From NCBI GenBank assembly GCA_018267875.1, contig JAFDXP010000047.1:1-64000 (forward strand): a DNA stretch of 64,000 nucleotides, written 5' to 3'. Below the pieces are notes generated by a model. The model saw only the letters and a list, made by a program, of their open reading frames with translations, did no database searches and was not told the DNA's origin. The DNA is from Bacteroidota bacterium. Lineage in GTDB: Bacteria; Bacteroidota; Bacteroidia; Chitinophagales; Chitinophagaceae. Shown one piece after another: positions 1-7,495 of this stretch (the first letter of the stretch is position 1; each line of letters starts with the position of its first letter). A program made the position numbers and the translations under genes.

Positions 1-36
1 AGCAAAGGTTTATTTGTATTTTTGGAACGCCTGAAT

Positions 37-99
37 AGTGCCATATTTGAAAAAAGTTTAGATATTTTTCAAAGTAAAGCATTCTCAGGCACTTTTTTT
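37..99 (+). terminator. nested hairpin with T-run, possible terminator of an upstream gene
   Basis: An outer AGTGCC (37-42) / GGCACT (88-93) pair encloses a perfect 9-bp stem, TTTGAAAAA (46-54) with TTTTTCAAA (65-73), and the outer arm runs directly into a run of T (94-99). This fits an intrinsic terminator for a plus-strand gene lying before the window. The long internal distance makes the outer pair less certain than the inner stem. Confidence 0.4.
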
Positions 100-100
100 A

Positions 101-283
101 TTGAAAGTTTCGGATTGTTGTGATCCGGCAATAATTTATAATCGCCAAGAAGATTTTAATCGAGCTATGTCCTATCAAAGACGAATGTTTAAGTTCATTG
201 GAATTTTGTGTATTATTGTTATTGGGTTATATGCCTTAATTTTTGTTACAGCATTAATTGGTATTGGTTTTAGTAAGGTCTGA
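101..283 (+). CDS. small putative membrane protein
   Basis: A 60-residue open frame begins at TTG 101, directly after a T-run. An internal ATG at 167 is an equally possible start and would give a 38-residue protein. Residues 30-55 form one hydrophobic segment (FIGILCIIVIGLYALIFVTA), preceded by a charged stretch, so a single-pass inner membrane protein is plausible. There is a CCDP motif near the N-terminus if the longer form is made. I do not recognise a family and assign no function. It stands alone between a likely terminator and an AT-rich non-coding stretch, and could be spurious. Confidence 0.4.
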   Translation: MKVSDCCDPAIIYNRQEDFNRAMSYQRRMFKFIGILCIIVIGLYALIFVTALIGIGFSKV

Positions 284-496
284 TGTTGTATGAAAAAGTA
301 AAGTGTTGTAAAAGATGTATTCGCCTTTCATAAATACATACAATCCATATCGAACTTACATTTTATGCAAATTATAATATGGTAATAATATATTGATTAC
401 TTCATGGATATCTCATGTGTATAAAATGATATAAACACTATTTTACACATAAAATATATAATTTGTATTTAACGAACTTTGTAAACTATTTTCCCT

Positions 497-529
497 CTAA
501 TTACTAATTACTAATTACTAATTACTAAT
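497..529. repeat. 4.7 tandem copies of the 7-mer CTAATTA
   Basis: Four perfect CTAATTA units are followed by CTAAT. The repeat lies in the 284-543 non-coding stretch, just past the 3' end of gmhB. The rest of that stretch is AT-rich and holds no gene or structure that I can support. Confidence 0.9.
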
Positions 530-543
530 CTCCAATCCCCAAT

Positions 544-1131
544 TTAATGGCAAGCAAGAAGATTGGCCGTGGGTTGAAGAGTTTTTGCCCAAGAAAGTAG
601 GGTAGGATATTGTTCGTCAATCAAGTCATTGGGTAAGGCTACGGGTTCATGTTTTGAGGTAATAAAGACAGTGTGCATGGCTAATCGTTTACCAAATTCC
701 ATATCAAGAGGTGCATTTCCCACCATAATACTTCGTTTAAAATCAATAGTTGGAAAATCTTCTTTAGCTTGAAGTGCCATACCTGGATTGGGTTTCCTAT
801 TACGATCTGAATCGCTGATAGCAGTGGCTACATACACTTTATCAATCCGTCCACCGGCATTTTGCACTTCTTTCACCATGTTACCACTGATTTCTTTCAG
901 GGCATCTAAGGTCATTATGCCGCGACCTACACCTCGTTGGTTAGAAACAATAACAATAGTTCCAAAAAGGGATGAAAGTTGCTTAATGGCTTCCAATACA
1001 CCATCACAAAATTTAAAGTCGCTCCAATGAGTAATATATGAGCCTACATGTTCAACATTAATTACGCCATCGCGGTCTAAGAAAAGAGTCCAAGTATTAT
1101 CAACCGAAATTTTATTTTGAAACGTATTCAT
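544..1131 (-). CDS. gmhB: HAD-family heptose bisphosphate phosphatase-like protein
   Basis: This is a HAD-IIIA phosphatase of 195 aa, the usual GmhB size. GmhB removes the C7 phosphate of heptose-1,7-bisphosphate during nucleotide-activated heptose synthesis for LPS. Visible motifs are the nucleophile loop LDRDGVIN (D19 and D21), motif II VSNQRG (S63) and the lysine region RKPNPGM. The Cys/His zinc loop found before KPxPGM in E. coli GmhB is absent, and the motif IV region reads VGNAPLDMEFG, with Asn where a first Asp is usual. gmhA lies 21 bp upstream on the same strand, which supports the pathway. The exact substrate (heptose or another sugar phosphate) is inferred from that context. Confidence 0.8.
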   Translation of the reverse strand: MNTFQNKISVDNTWTLFLDRDGVINVEHVGSYITHWSDFKFCDGVLEAIKQLSSLFGTIVIVSNQRGVGRGIMTLDALKEISGNMVKEVQNAGGRIDKVYVATAISDSDRNRKPNPGMALQAKEDFPTIDFKRSIMVGNAPLDMEFGKRLAMHTVFITSKHEPVALPNDLIDEQYPTLLSWAKTLQPTANLLACH

Positions 1132-1152
1132 TGTGTTAGTGTAAAAAAAAGC

Positions 1153-1719
1153 TTAAAATAAGTGTTCTTCAACCAGTTGGCAAATGATATGCCCGATCAT
1201 GATGTGTGCTTCTTGTATGCGTGGTGTATCTGTGCTGGGTACATTTAGCAAATAGTCGGCAAGGTCTTTCATGCTTCCACCTGTTGATCCAGTAAAGCAA
1301 ACAGTTTTCATGCCAATTTCGCGTGCTTGTTCTAAGGCTTTCACAATGTTTGTAGAATTGCCTGATGTGCTGAGGGCAACTAATACATCGCCGGGCTTAC
1401 CCATTCCTTTTACCAATCGGCTATACACAACATCATAACTATAATCGTTTGCAACTGCAGTAAGATAAGAAGTGTTGGTGTGTAATGCTTCTGAAGGTAA
1501 AGGGTCACGATCTGTATAGAAACGACCACTAAACTCTGCTGCTAAGTGTTGTGCATCGGCAGCAGAGCCTCCATTTCCGCAAAACAAAACTTTGTTTCCA
1601 GCCTTAAAAGCATCTGAAAGGCAAAGTACTACTGCTTCTATTCGATAGAGAAATGCCTTATCTTCAAGAATTTGTTGCTTGGTGAATATTGAATTTTGGA
1701 TGATTTCCTGAATTGTCAT
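1153..1719 (-). CDS. gmhA: phosphoheptose isomerase (SIS domain)
   Basis: GmhA converts sedoheptulose-7-phosphate into D-glycero-D-manno-heptose-7-phosphate, the first step towards ADP-heptose for the LPS inner core. The 188-aa length is typical. The sugar-phosphate and metal site CGNGGSAADAQHLAAEFSG is at residues 47-65, the SIS loop ALSTSGNS near 117, and the C-terminal helix carries the EAHIMIGH motif expected for the family. It is the first gene of a two-gene unit with gmhB. A TACTTTTG element lies only 8 bp before the ATG. Confidence 0.92.
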   Translation of the reverse strand: MTIQEIIQNSIFTKQQILEDKAFLYRIEAVVLCLSDAFKAGNKVLFCGNGGSAADAQHLAAEFSGRFYTDRDPLPSEALHTNTSYLTAVANDYSYDVVYSRLVKGMGKPGDVLVALSTSGNSTNIVKALEQAREIGMKTVCFTGSTGGSMKDLADYLLNVPSTDTPRIQEAHIMIGHIICQLVEEHLF

Positions 1720-1727
1720 AACGGGAT

Positions 1728-1735
1728 CAAAAGTA
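1728..1735 (-). promoter_or_regulatory. possible -7 element (TACTTTTG) of gmhA-gmhB
   Basis: On the minus strand this matches the Bacteroidota -7 consensus TAnnTTTG, but no TTG is found 18-20 bp upstream. If used, transcription would start within a few bases of the gmhA ATG. Confidence 0.35.
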
Positions 1736-1822
1736 CAATTCCGTGAAAGGAAAAGTTTAGCTGGATAAAAGTTTAACTTGGTAAAAGGAATTGGTGAATT
1801 TGTCTATTTCAATTAAATATTT

Positions 1823-1851
1823 GAGGGTTGCTCCTACATGAAACAACCCTC
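1823..1851 (-). terminator. hairpin downstream of the dksA-like gene
   Basis: GAGGGTTG and CAACCCTC form a perfect 8-bp stem with a 13-nt loop, 26 bp past the stop codon. On the minus strand it is followed by an AT-rich stretch with only short T-runs, so it is a modest intrinsic terminator candidate. Confidence 0.5.
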
Positions 1852-1877
1852 ACTTTTCTTATGGTCGTTTGTCTAAA

Positions 1878-3251
1878 CTATTTAGTCATTGTCTTTTTGG
1901 CTTCAATGCTAAGGGTGGCATGAGGCACAGCACGCAAACGCGCCTTGTCTATAAGTTTTCCAGTAACTCGACAGATACCATAAGACTTATTTTCGATTCG
2001 CATCAATGCTTTTTCAAGATGGCTGATAAATTGGATTTGACGACTGGCTAATTGAGCTAATTGTTCGCGTTCCATAGCACCGCTTCCATCTTCCATATTC
2101 ATGTAGCGATTATCGGTATCTTCTGTTCCGGCTTCTTCTTTACGGGTGATTAAACCTTGCAAGTAAGCTAGTTCTTTTTTGGCAGCTTCAAGACGGTTGA
2201 TAATTAATTCCTTAAATTCATTTAATTCTTCATCGCTATAACGATAAACAGGTCCTTGATTTTCGGTTGGTTCATCAAGTATAGACCGTGTAAATTCGGG
2301 TTGATAATTGATCATTGTTTTTGATTCCGTTTGCTTAGATTTATTTTCTAAACGGCGATGAGCAATAATCACATTTACTTTCTTTTCTTCTCGAATAGCA
2401 CTACGGGTTATAGCAGGACGATTTGCAGGGTTGGTAACAACTGGAGCAACGGTTTTAGCGTTTGCTTTTATTAAAGGAGCAACGATTATTTTTTTAATGG
2501 GTTTTTTAGCTTTTTTTACCGGAGCTGCTTTTACGATTGGTTCTTTGATGACCGTTTCCTTTGCAGCAATTGGGGCTTTTTTTGCAGGAGGAGCAATTAC
2601 CTTTTTTGCAACTGATACTACTTTTTTAGCAGGTACTACCTTTTTAACGGGAGCCGCCTTTTTAGCTGGAACTACCTTTTTAACGGGAGCCGCCTTTTTA
2701 GCTGGAACTACTTTTTTAGCGGGAACTGCTTTTTTAGCGGGAACTGCTTTTTTAGCGGGAACTGCTTTTTTAGCGGGAACTGCTTTTTTAGCTGGAGCTA
2801 CCTTTTTTATGGGAGCCGCTTTTTTAGCTGGTATTGCCTTTTTAGTCGGAGCTGCTTTTTTTACGGGAGTCGCTTTTTTAGCAGGAGCTGCCTTTTTTAC
2901 GGGAGCCACTTTTTTGGCAGGAGCTGCTTTTTTTATTTGAGCTACTTTTTTAGCTGCAACCGGAGCCTTTTTAGCAGGAGCTGCTTTTTTCAAATTCTTC
3001 TTATTCACGGTTTTAGTATCTTTTGTTATTGTAGCATTTTTCTTTTGGTTCGTCATAGCCTTTCCCTTCGTAGTTGAAGCATTTACTGCTCCTTTTTTAG
3101 CAGGAGTAGGGGCGGATTTCTTCACTGGTTTAGCTGTTGCTTTTGGCGCAGGCTTGGAAACAACCTTATTTTTTACCGCTACATTGGCGGACTTAGCTGC
3201 AGGCTTTGCTTTTGCTGTGGCTTTTACAGCCGGTTTCTTTTGGGTGGCCAT
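1878..3251 (-). CDS. DksA/TraR-type protein with long Lys/Ala/Pro-rich N-terminal tail
   Basis: The C-terminal 143 residues (about 315-457) form a DksA/TraR module: a coiled coil starting at DEELNEFKELI and then the finger region around YGICRVTGKLIDKARLRAVP. DksA proteins bind the RNA polymerase secondary channel and cooperate with ppGpp. Only one of the four finger cysteines remains (C427; the others are Thr, Ser and Ala), a pattern I associate with Bacteroidota homologues, so zinc binding is unlikely. Residues 1 to about 255 are almost entirely PAKKA/PVKKV repeats resembling histone H1 or AlgP tails, which suggests DNA or RNA binding. It starts 7 bp after ileS and is probably co-transcribed with it. 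The tail is encoded by near-perfect DNA repeats. Confidence 0.85.
   Translation of the reverse strand: MATQKKPAVKATAKAKPAAKSANVAVKNKVVSKPAPKATAKPVKKSAPTPAKKGAVNASTTKGKAMTNQKKNATITKDTKTVNKKNLKKAAPAKKAPVAAKKVAQIKKAAPAKKVAPVKKAAPAKKATPVKKAAPTKKAIPAKKAAPIKKVAPAKKAVPAKKAVPAKKAVPAKKAVPAKKVVPAKKAAPVKKVVPAKKAAPVKKVVPAKKVVSVAKKVIAPPAKKAPIAAKETVIKEPIVKAAPVKKAKKPIKKIIVAPLIKANAKTVAPVVTNPANRPAITRSAIREEKKVNVIIAHRRLENKSKQTESKTMINYQPEFTRSILDEPTENQGPVYRYSDEELNEFKELIINRLEAAKKELAYLQGLITRKEEAGTEDTDNRYMNMEDGSGAMEREQLAQLASRQIQFISHLEKALMRIENKSYGICRVTGKLIDKARLRAVPHATLSIEAKKTMTK
2635..2706. repeat. 36-bp direct repeat, two perfect copies
   Basis: Two adjacent, identical 36-bp units (2635-2670 and 2671-2706) lie inside the Lys/Ala/Pro tail of the dksA-like gene, each encoding 12 residues of the PAKKAAPVKKVV type. 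The unit length is a multiple of three, so gain or loss of a copy keeps the frame. Confidence 0.9.
2712..2783. repeat. 18-bp direct repeat, four perfect copies
   Basis: Four identical tandem units of ttttttagcgggaactgc (plus strand) encode consecutive PAKKAV hexapeptides in the dksA-like tail. Less perfect copies continue to about 2960. Perfect identity implies recent duplication or slippage. Confidence 0.92.
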
Positions 3252-3258
3252 GACGCTT

Positions 3259-6200
3259 TTAATTTTTAGTAATTAAAACTTTTATTTTTGCTTCGTTAAT
3301 ATCAATTTCTGTTTCAGAATCTAAAGATTCCAACATGTCAATGCTATTTGCTAATATTTCAGCACTGATATAGTTGTTGAAGTTTTTGATGGCAGAGGCT
3401 AAGGTATCGTTTTGCTCTACTTTTACTATAATCTTATCTGTAAGCTCAAATCCTGAGTCTTTTCTTAGCTTTTGAATGCGATTGACAAATTCTCGGGCAT
3501 TACCTTCTTCTTCTAAAATAGGCGTAATGGTGAGATCTAAGGCTACGGTAACTCCATCTTTAGTGGCTACTGACCAACCTGGAATATCCTCGGCAATAAT
3601 CTCAACTTCGCTAATACTTAAATTAATATCTTCTCCATCAATGAGTAATGATTGAGAACCATTTCGTTCAAGTTGTAAAATTTCAGCTTGATTCCATTGT
3701 GCAATTGCCGCTGCTACAGATTTCATTTTGCCACCCAATCTAGCACCTAATAATTTGAAATTAGCTTTTACTTTCTTTTGAATGCCTCCTTCTGATTCGC
3801 TAATGAATTGAATTTCTTTAACATTTACTTCATTTCTAATTAAGTCAGATACACGAGAAATTTGCTCTTCCATGTGTCTGTTCAGCACAGGAACTAAAAT
3901 TTTCTGAAGTGGCTGTCGAACTTTTATATTTGTTTTTTTGCGTATAGAGAGTACTAAGGAAGAGATATCTTGTGCTAATTTCATTCTTTCTTCCAGAATA
4001 GGTAAGATAATACTATTGTCTGAAACCGGATAATCGGATAAGTGGACTGATATAGAGTCAATTCGTTTGGATACCGAGTTGATATTTCTGAATAACCAAT
4101 CTGCAAAAAATGGAGCTATTGGAGCCATTAATCGGCTTATAGTTTCCAGGCATTCATATAGCGTTTGGTAGGCACATATTTTGTCGTGTTCATATTCTCC
4201 TTTCCAAAAACGTCTTCTGCAAAGGCGAACATACCAATTGCTAAGATGTTCATCTAAAAAATATTCTAATGCTCTACCGGCTTGTGTTGGCTCGTATTCA
4301 TCTAACGACTCCGTTACGTTTTTGATTAATGAATTGAGGGAAGATAAAATCCATTGATCTATTTCAGGGCGTTGATGAACTGGAATATATCTTTCTTTGA
4401 AGGTAAATGAATCAACATTAGCGTATAGAGCAAAGAATTGGTATGTATTGTAAAGGGTACCAAAATACTTTCGTTGAACCTCTTTAATTCCTTCAATATC
4501 AAACTTTAAGCTATCCCAAGGAGATGCATTGGTAATCAGATACCATCGAGTAGCATCTGCACCAAATTTTTCAATTGTTTCAAAAGGATCAACTATGTTT
4601 CCGAGGCGCTTACTCATCTTATTCCCATTCTTATCTAACACTAAGCCATTAGAAACCACTGTTTTATAGGCTACGCTGTCAAATAACATAACGCCTAAGG
4701 CATGGAGTGTGTAAAACCAACCTCTTGTCTGATCTACTCCTTCCGCAATAAAATTTGCAGGAAAATTATGTTTTAATTGAGTTTTCGGATGTGCGTCAAA
4801 TGGATAATGCAATTGGGCGTAAGGCATGGCACCTGAATCGAACCAAACATCTACTAAATCTGGCTCGCGATACATAGCTATTCCTCTGCTATCACAAAGC
4901 ACTATTTGATCCATCAATGGCTTATGTAGGTCTAATTTGTTCTCAATTCGTTTATAGCGATCTACTTGGGTTAAGCCAATTTTATTGGTTATATTGGTTA
5001 TTTTATTTAGGTGAGAAAAATTGCCATCCCATTCATCAATTATTTCAATCAGTTGGTTGATACTCAGAGTTTTATTAGCTTTTTTAACTTCTGCTATCAA
5101 TTCATCTATGCTGCCGATACATTTTGTTTCCTTTCCATCCTTGCTGACCCATACCGGTAAAGGGGTACCCCAATAACGAGAGCGACTGAGGTTCCAATCA
5201 ACCATGTTTTCCAACCAATTGCCAAAACGCCCTTCTCCGGTAGCACGAGGTTTCCATTGAATAGTTTTGTTAAGAGCAATCATTCTTTCTTTTACGGCAG
5301 TTGTGCGGATAAACCAGGCATCAAGTGGATAATAAATAATAGGTTTGTCTGTTCGCCAACAATGTGGATAAGTATGCTCGTATTTTTCTACTTTAAATGC
5401 TTGTCCCGACTGTTTGAGATATACAGCAATATCAATATCAACATCTTTCCAATCAGAATCGTCTTTGTAGTTTTTAACAAATCTACCGCTGATTTTCAGT
5501 TCATTATTATTAGCGGTCTCAATAAATTTTCCTTCCTTATCTACTAAAGTTAAAATGCCAATATTATTTTTCTTTCCTACTTTATAGTCATCTGCGCCAA
5601 AGGCTGGGGCAGTATGTACAATGCCGGTTCCGTCTTCTGTAGTTACAAAATCACCTAATATAACTCTGAAAGGATCGCCTCCGGCATGAGTTGCGGAATT
5701 TCCTTCAAAGGGTATCAATTGTTTATAGCGAATTCCTTCAAGTTCTCTACCTTTAAATCGAGAGATTATTTTCCAGCAGGCTTTTACGTTTGTATTTGAA
5801 AAACTTTCTTGCCCAATGTGCAAGACGGCATCAGGCTCTATTGAAAAATATTTAGATAACAGATTTTCTGCTAATACTACGTTTATAACTTTGTGTTGAC
5901 CTTCAATAGCATAAGGATTGATGGTGTTGACTAATACATAATCAATATCGGCTCCTACAGTTAGTCCACAGTTGCTTGGTAGAGTCCAAGGTGTGGTAGT
6001 CCAAGCTAAGAAATAAATATTTTCAGCATCATTTAATAATAGAAATTCTCCTTTTTGTTCGTGATATTGGTCAAAGAGGTTTCCTTCTTTTAGATTTTGA
6101 ATTGCATTATACAAAAATTCGGACTGTGGGTTCCTTATGGCTGAAAACATAGCCACAACTGTTGTATCTTTAACGTTTTTGTAAGTGCCTGGTTGGTTGA

Positions 6201-6786
6201 GCTCGTGCGAACTAAGTCCAGTTCCAGCTGCTGGGCTATATGGTTGTATTGAAACACTTTTATATAGTAAGTCTTTATCGTGTAATTGTTTTAAAGCCCA
6301 CCATAGTGTTTCTATATATTTATTGTCAAATGTGATGTAGGGATCTTTTAGATCAACCCAATAACCCATTTTTCGGGTTATTTCATCCCATTTGTCTTTA
6401 TACCGCATTACGGCTTCGCGGCATTTTTGGTTGTAGTCTTCTACGCTAATTTTTTTTCCTATATCTTCTTTGGTTATGCCGAGCTCTTTTTCAACGCCCA
6501 ATTCAACCGGAAGTCCGTGTGTATCCCAGCCAGCTTTTCTTTTAACCTGAAAGCCTTGCATGGTTTTATAACGGCAAACTAAATCTTTTAAGGTTCGAGA
6601 AATGACATGGTGAATACCAGGCATACCATTGGCACTGGGTGGTCCTTCATAAAATACGAAAGCTTCGCTGCCTTCGCGTTTATCCACACTTTGCTTAAAA
6701 GTTTGCTCATCCTCCCATTTTTGCAAATATTCTTGCTCTATGAAAGGTAGGCTTAACTGCTTGGTTTCTTGATATTTAGATGCCAT
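3259..6786 (-). CDS. ileS: isoleucyl-tRNA synthetase (type 2-like)
   Basis: This class I synthetase charges tRNA-Ile. The start MASKYQETKQ at 6786 is chosen because upstream codons to 6834 add unrelated residues; it gives 1175 aa, normal for the eukaryote-like type 2 enzymes. The first signature region reads GPPSANGMPGIHH (GIHH at residues 57-60), where canonical enzymes have HIGH. GWDTHGLPVE follows, then the CP1 editing region (about 200-500) and KMSKR at 723-727. The C-terminus holds the anticodon-binding region. A good TTG-18-TACCTTTG promoter lies about 110 bp upstream. The dksA-like gene follows 7 bp downstream. The swapped motif is discussed as a finding. Confidence 0.96.
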   Translation of the reverse strand: MASKYQETKQLSLPFIEQEYLQKWEDEQTFKQSVDKREGSEAFVFYEGPPSANGMPGIHHVISRTLKDLVCRYKTMQGFQVKRKAGWDTHGLPVELGVEKELGITKEDIGKKISVEDYNQKCREAVMRYKDKWDEITRKMGYWVDLKDPYITFDNKYIETLWWALKQLHDKDLLYKSVSIQPYSPAAGTGLSSHELNQPGTYKNVKDTTVVAMFSAIRNPQSEFLYNAIQNLKEGNLFDQYHEQKGEFLLLNDAENIYFLAWTTTPWTLPSNCGLTVGADIDYVLVNTINPYAIEGQHKVINVVLAENLLSKYFSIEPDAVLHIGQESFSNTNVKACWKIISRFKGRELEGIRYKQLIPFEGNSATHAGGDPFRVILGDFVTTEDGTGIVHTAPAFGADDYKVGKKNNIGILTLVDKEGKFIETANNNELKISGRFVKNYKDDSDWKDVDIDIAVYLKQSGQAFKVEKYEHTYPHCWRTDKPIIYYPLDAWFIRTTAVKERMIALNKTIQWKPRATGEGRFGNWLENMVDWNLSRSRYWGTPLPVWVSKDGKETKCIGSIDELIAEVKKANKTLSINQLIEIIDEWDGNFSHLNKITNITNKIGLTQVDRYKRIENKLDLHKPLMDQIVLCDSRGIAMYREPDLVDVWFDSGAMPYAQLHYPFDAHPKTQLKHNFPANFIAEGVDQTRGWFYTLHALGVMLFDSVAYKTVVSNGLVLDKNGNKMSKRLGNIVDPFETIEKFGADATRWYLITNASPWDSLKFDIEGIKEVQRKYFGTLYNTYQFFALYANVDSFTFKERYIPVHQRPEIDQWILSSLNSLIKNVTESLDEYEPTQAGRALEYFLDEHLSNWYVRLCRRRFWKGEYEHDKICAYQTLYECLETISRLMAPIAPFFADWLFRNINSVSKRIDSISVHLSDYPVSDNSIILPILEERMKLAQDISSLVLSIRKKTNIKVRQPLQKILVPVLNRHMEEQISRVSDLIRNEVNVKEIQFISESEGGIQKKVKANFKLLGARLGGKMKSVAAAIAQWNQAEILQLERNGSQSLLIDGEDINLSISEVEIIAEDIPGWSVATKDGVTVALDLTITPILEEEGNAREFVNRIQKLRKDSGFELTDKIIVKVEQNDTLASAIKNFNNYISAEILANSIDMLESLDSETEIDINEAKIKVLITKN

Positions 6787-6894
6787 TCTTATTTTCTCAG
6801 ATAAGATATATAGGTTTTTTAAAAATAATATCAAATAAAATAAATATTCAATATTTAAAACTCACACATATCCCAAATCTAATTTTTTCGAGGG

Positions 6895-6923
6895 CAAAGG
6901 TAGTAAATTATAATGGAAAACAA
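6895..6923 (-). promoter_or_regulatory. Bacteroidota-type promoter of ileS
   Basis: On the minus strand, TTG (6921-6923) is separated by 18 bp from TACCTTTG (6895-6902), a full match to the TTG/TAnnTTTG promoter pattern. Transcription would start near 6890, leaving a leader of about 100 nt before the ileS ATG at 6786. Confidence 0.6.
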
Positions 6924-6990
6924 GGTGATAGTGGTTACGGTGGAATTTTCGTGGATAAGTTGTGAATATAATGAGAATATATTTATACAA

Positions 6991-7443
6991 CTAATGTTTG
7001 AGATGGCGTTTGATTTCTCTATCAGCTTCTCGACCTTTTATGGTTTCTCTTTTATCATGTAGTTTTTTGCCGCGTCCGAGTCCGATTTCTACTTTAGCAA
7101 ATCCATTTTCATTAATAAACATGGCTAAGGGGACAATGGTCAGTCCTTTTTCCTTAATTTTTTGCTGCCATTTGCGAAGTTCCTTTTTGTTGAGTAGTAG
7201 TTTTCTTTCACGGGTAGGTTCATGTCCAGCATAGCCGGCATTGATATATTCAGTAATATGTAGGCTTTTTATCCATAATTCATCATGCAAAAAAAGGCAA
7301 TAACTATCGTTAAAGCTAATTTTTCCGTTTCGTACTGATTTAATTTCTGAACCGGTCAGTACAATTCCTGCAGTCAAACGGTCTTCAATGGCGTATTCAA
7401 AAGTAGCCGGACGATTTTTTATATATACTTTTTCATTAGGCAT
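6991..7443 (-). CDS. smpB: SsrA (tmRNA)-binding protein
   Basis: SmpB delivers tmRNA to stalled ribosomes for trans-translation. The 150-aa length and the sequence are typical: the OB-fold start NRPATFEYAIEDRLTAGIVL, the core GSEIKSVRNGKISFNDSYC, and the basic tail KKLHDKRETIKGREADREIK that enters the mRNA channel. It lies 52 bp after accD on the same strand and may be co-transcribed. No ssrA gene is visible in this window. Confidence 0.95.
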   Translation of the reverse strand: MPNEKVYIKNRPATFEYAIEDRLTAGIVLTGSEIKSVRNGKISFNDSYCLFLHDELWIKSLHITEYINAGYAGHEPTRERKLLLNKKELRKWQQKIKEKGLTIVPLAMFINENGFAKVEIGLGRGKKLHDKRETIKGREADREIKRHLKH

Positions 7444-7495
7444 GAATCGGGTAGGTGCAATTTTTATAAAGCTTAAGAATAAGAAGTGTGTTCAA

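Noticed and set aside
497..529. CTAATTA array as a possible CRISPR or att site
   Set aside because: Units are 7 bp with no spacers, and there are no cas, integrase or tRNA genes nearby.
2431..2940. 169-codon plus-strand frame opposite the dksA-like gene
   Set aside because: It is the antisense image of the PAKKA repeats, giving a Phe/Leu/Ala/Gly repeat. The coding signal, family match and operon place are all on the minus strand.
3259..6786. IleRS as a horizontally acquired mupirocin-resistance copy
   Set aside because: Nothing suggests mobility: no flanking element, local codon and base use like the neighbours, operon with a housekeeping gene. Type 2-like IleRS is probably native here.
6947..6962. 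DnaA-box-like sequence (TTATCCACG on the minus strand)
   Set aside because: A single near-match without further boxes, dnaA, dnaN or an AT-rich unwinding region; not evidence for an origin.
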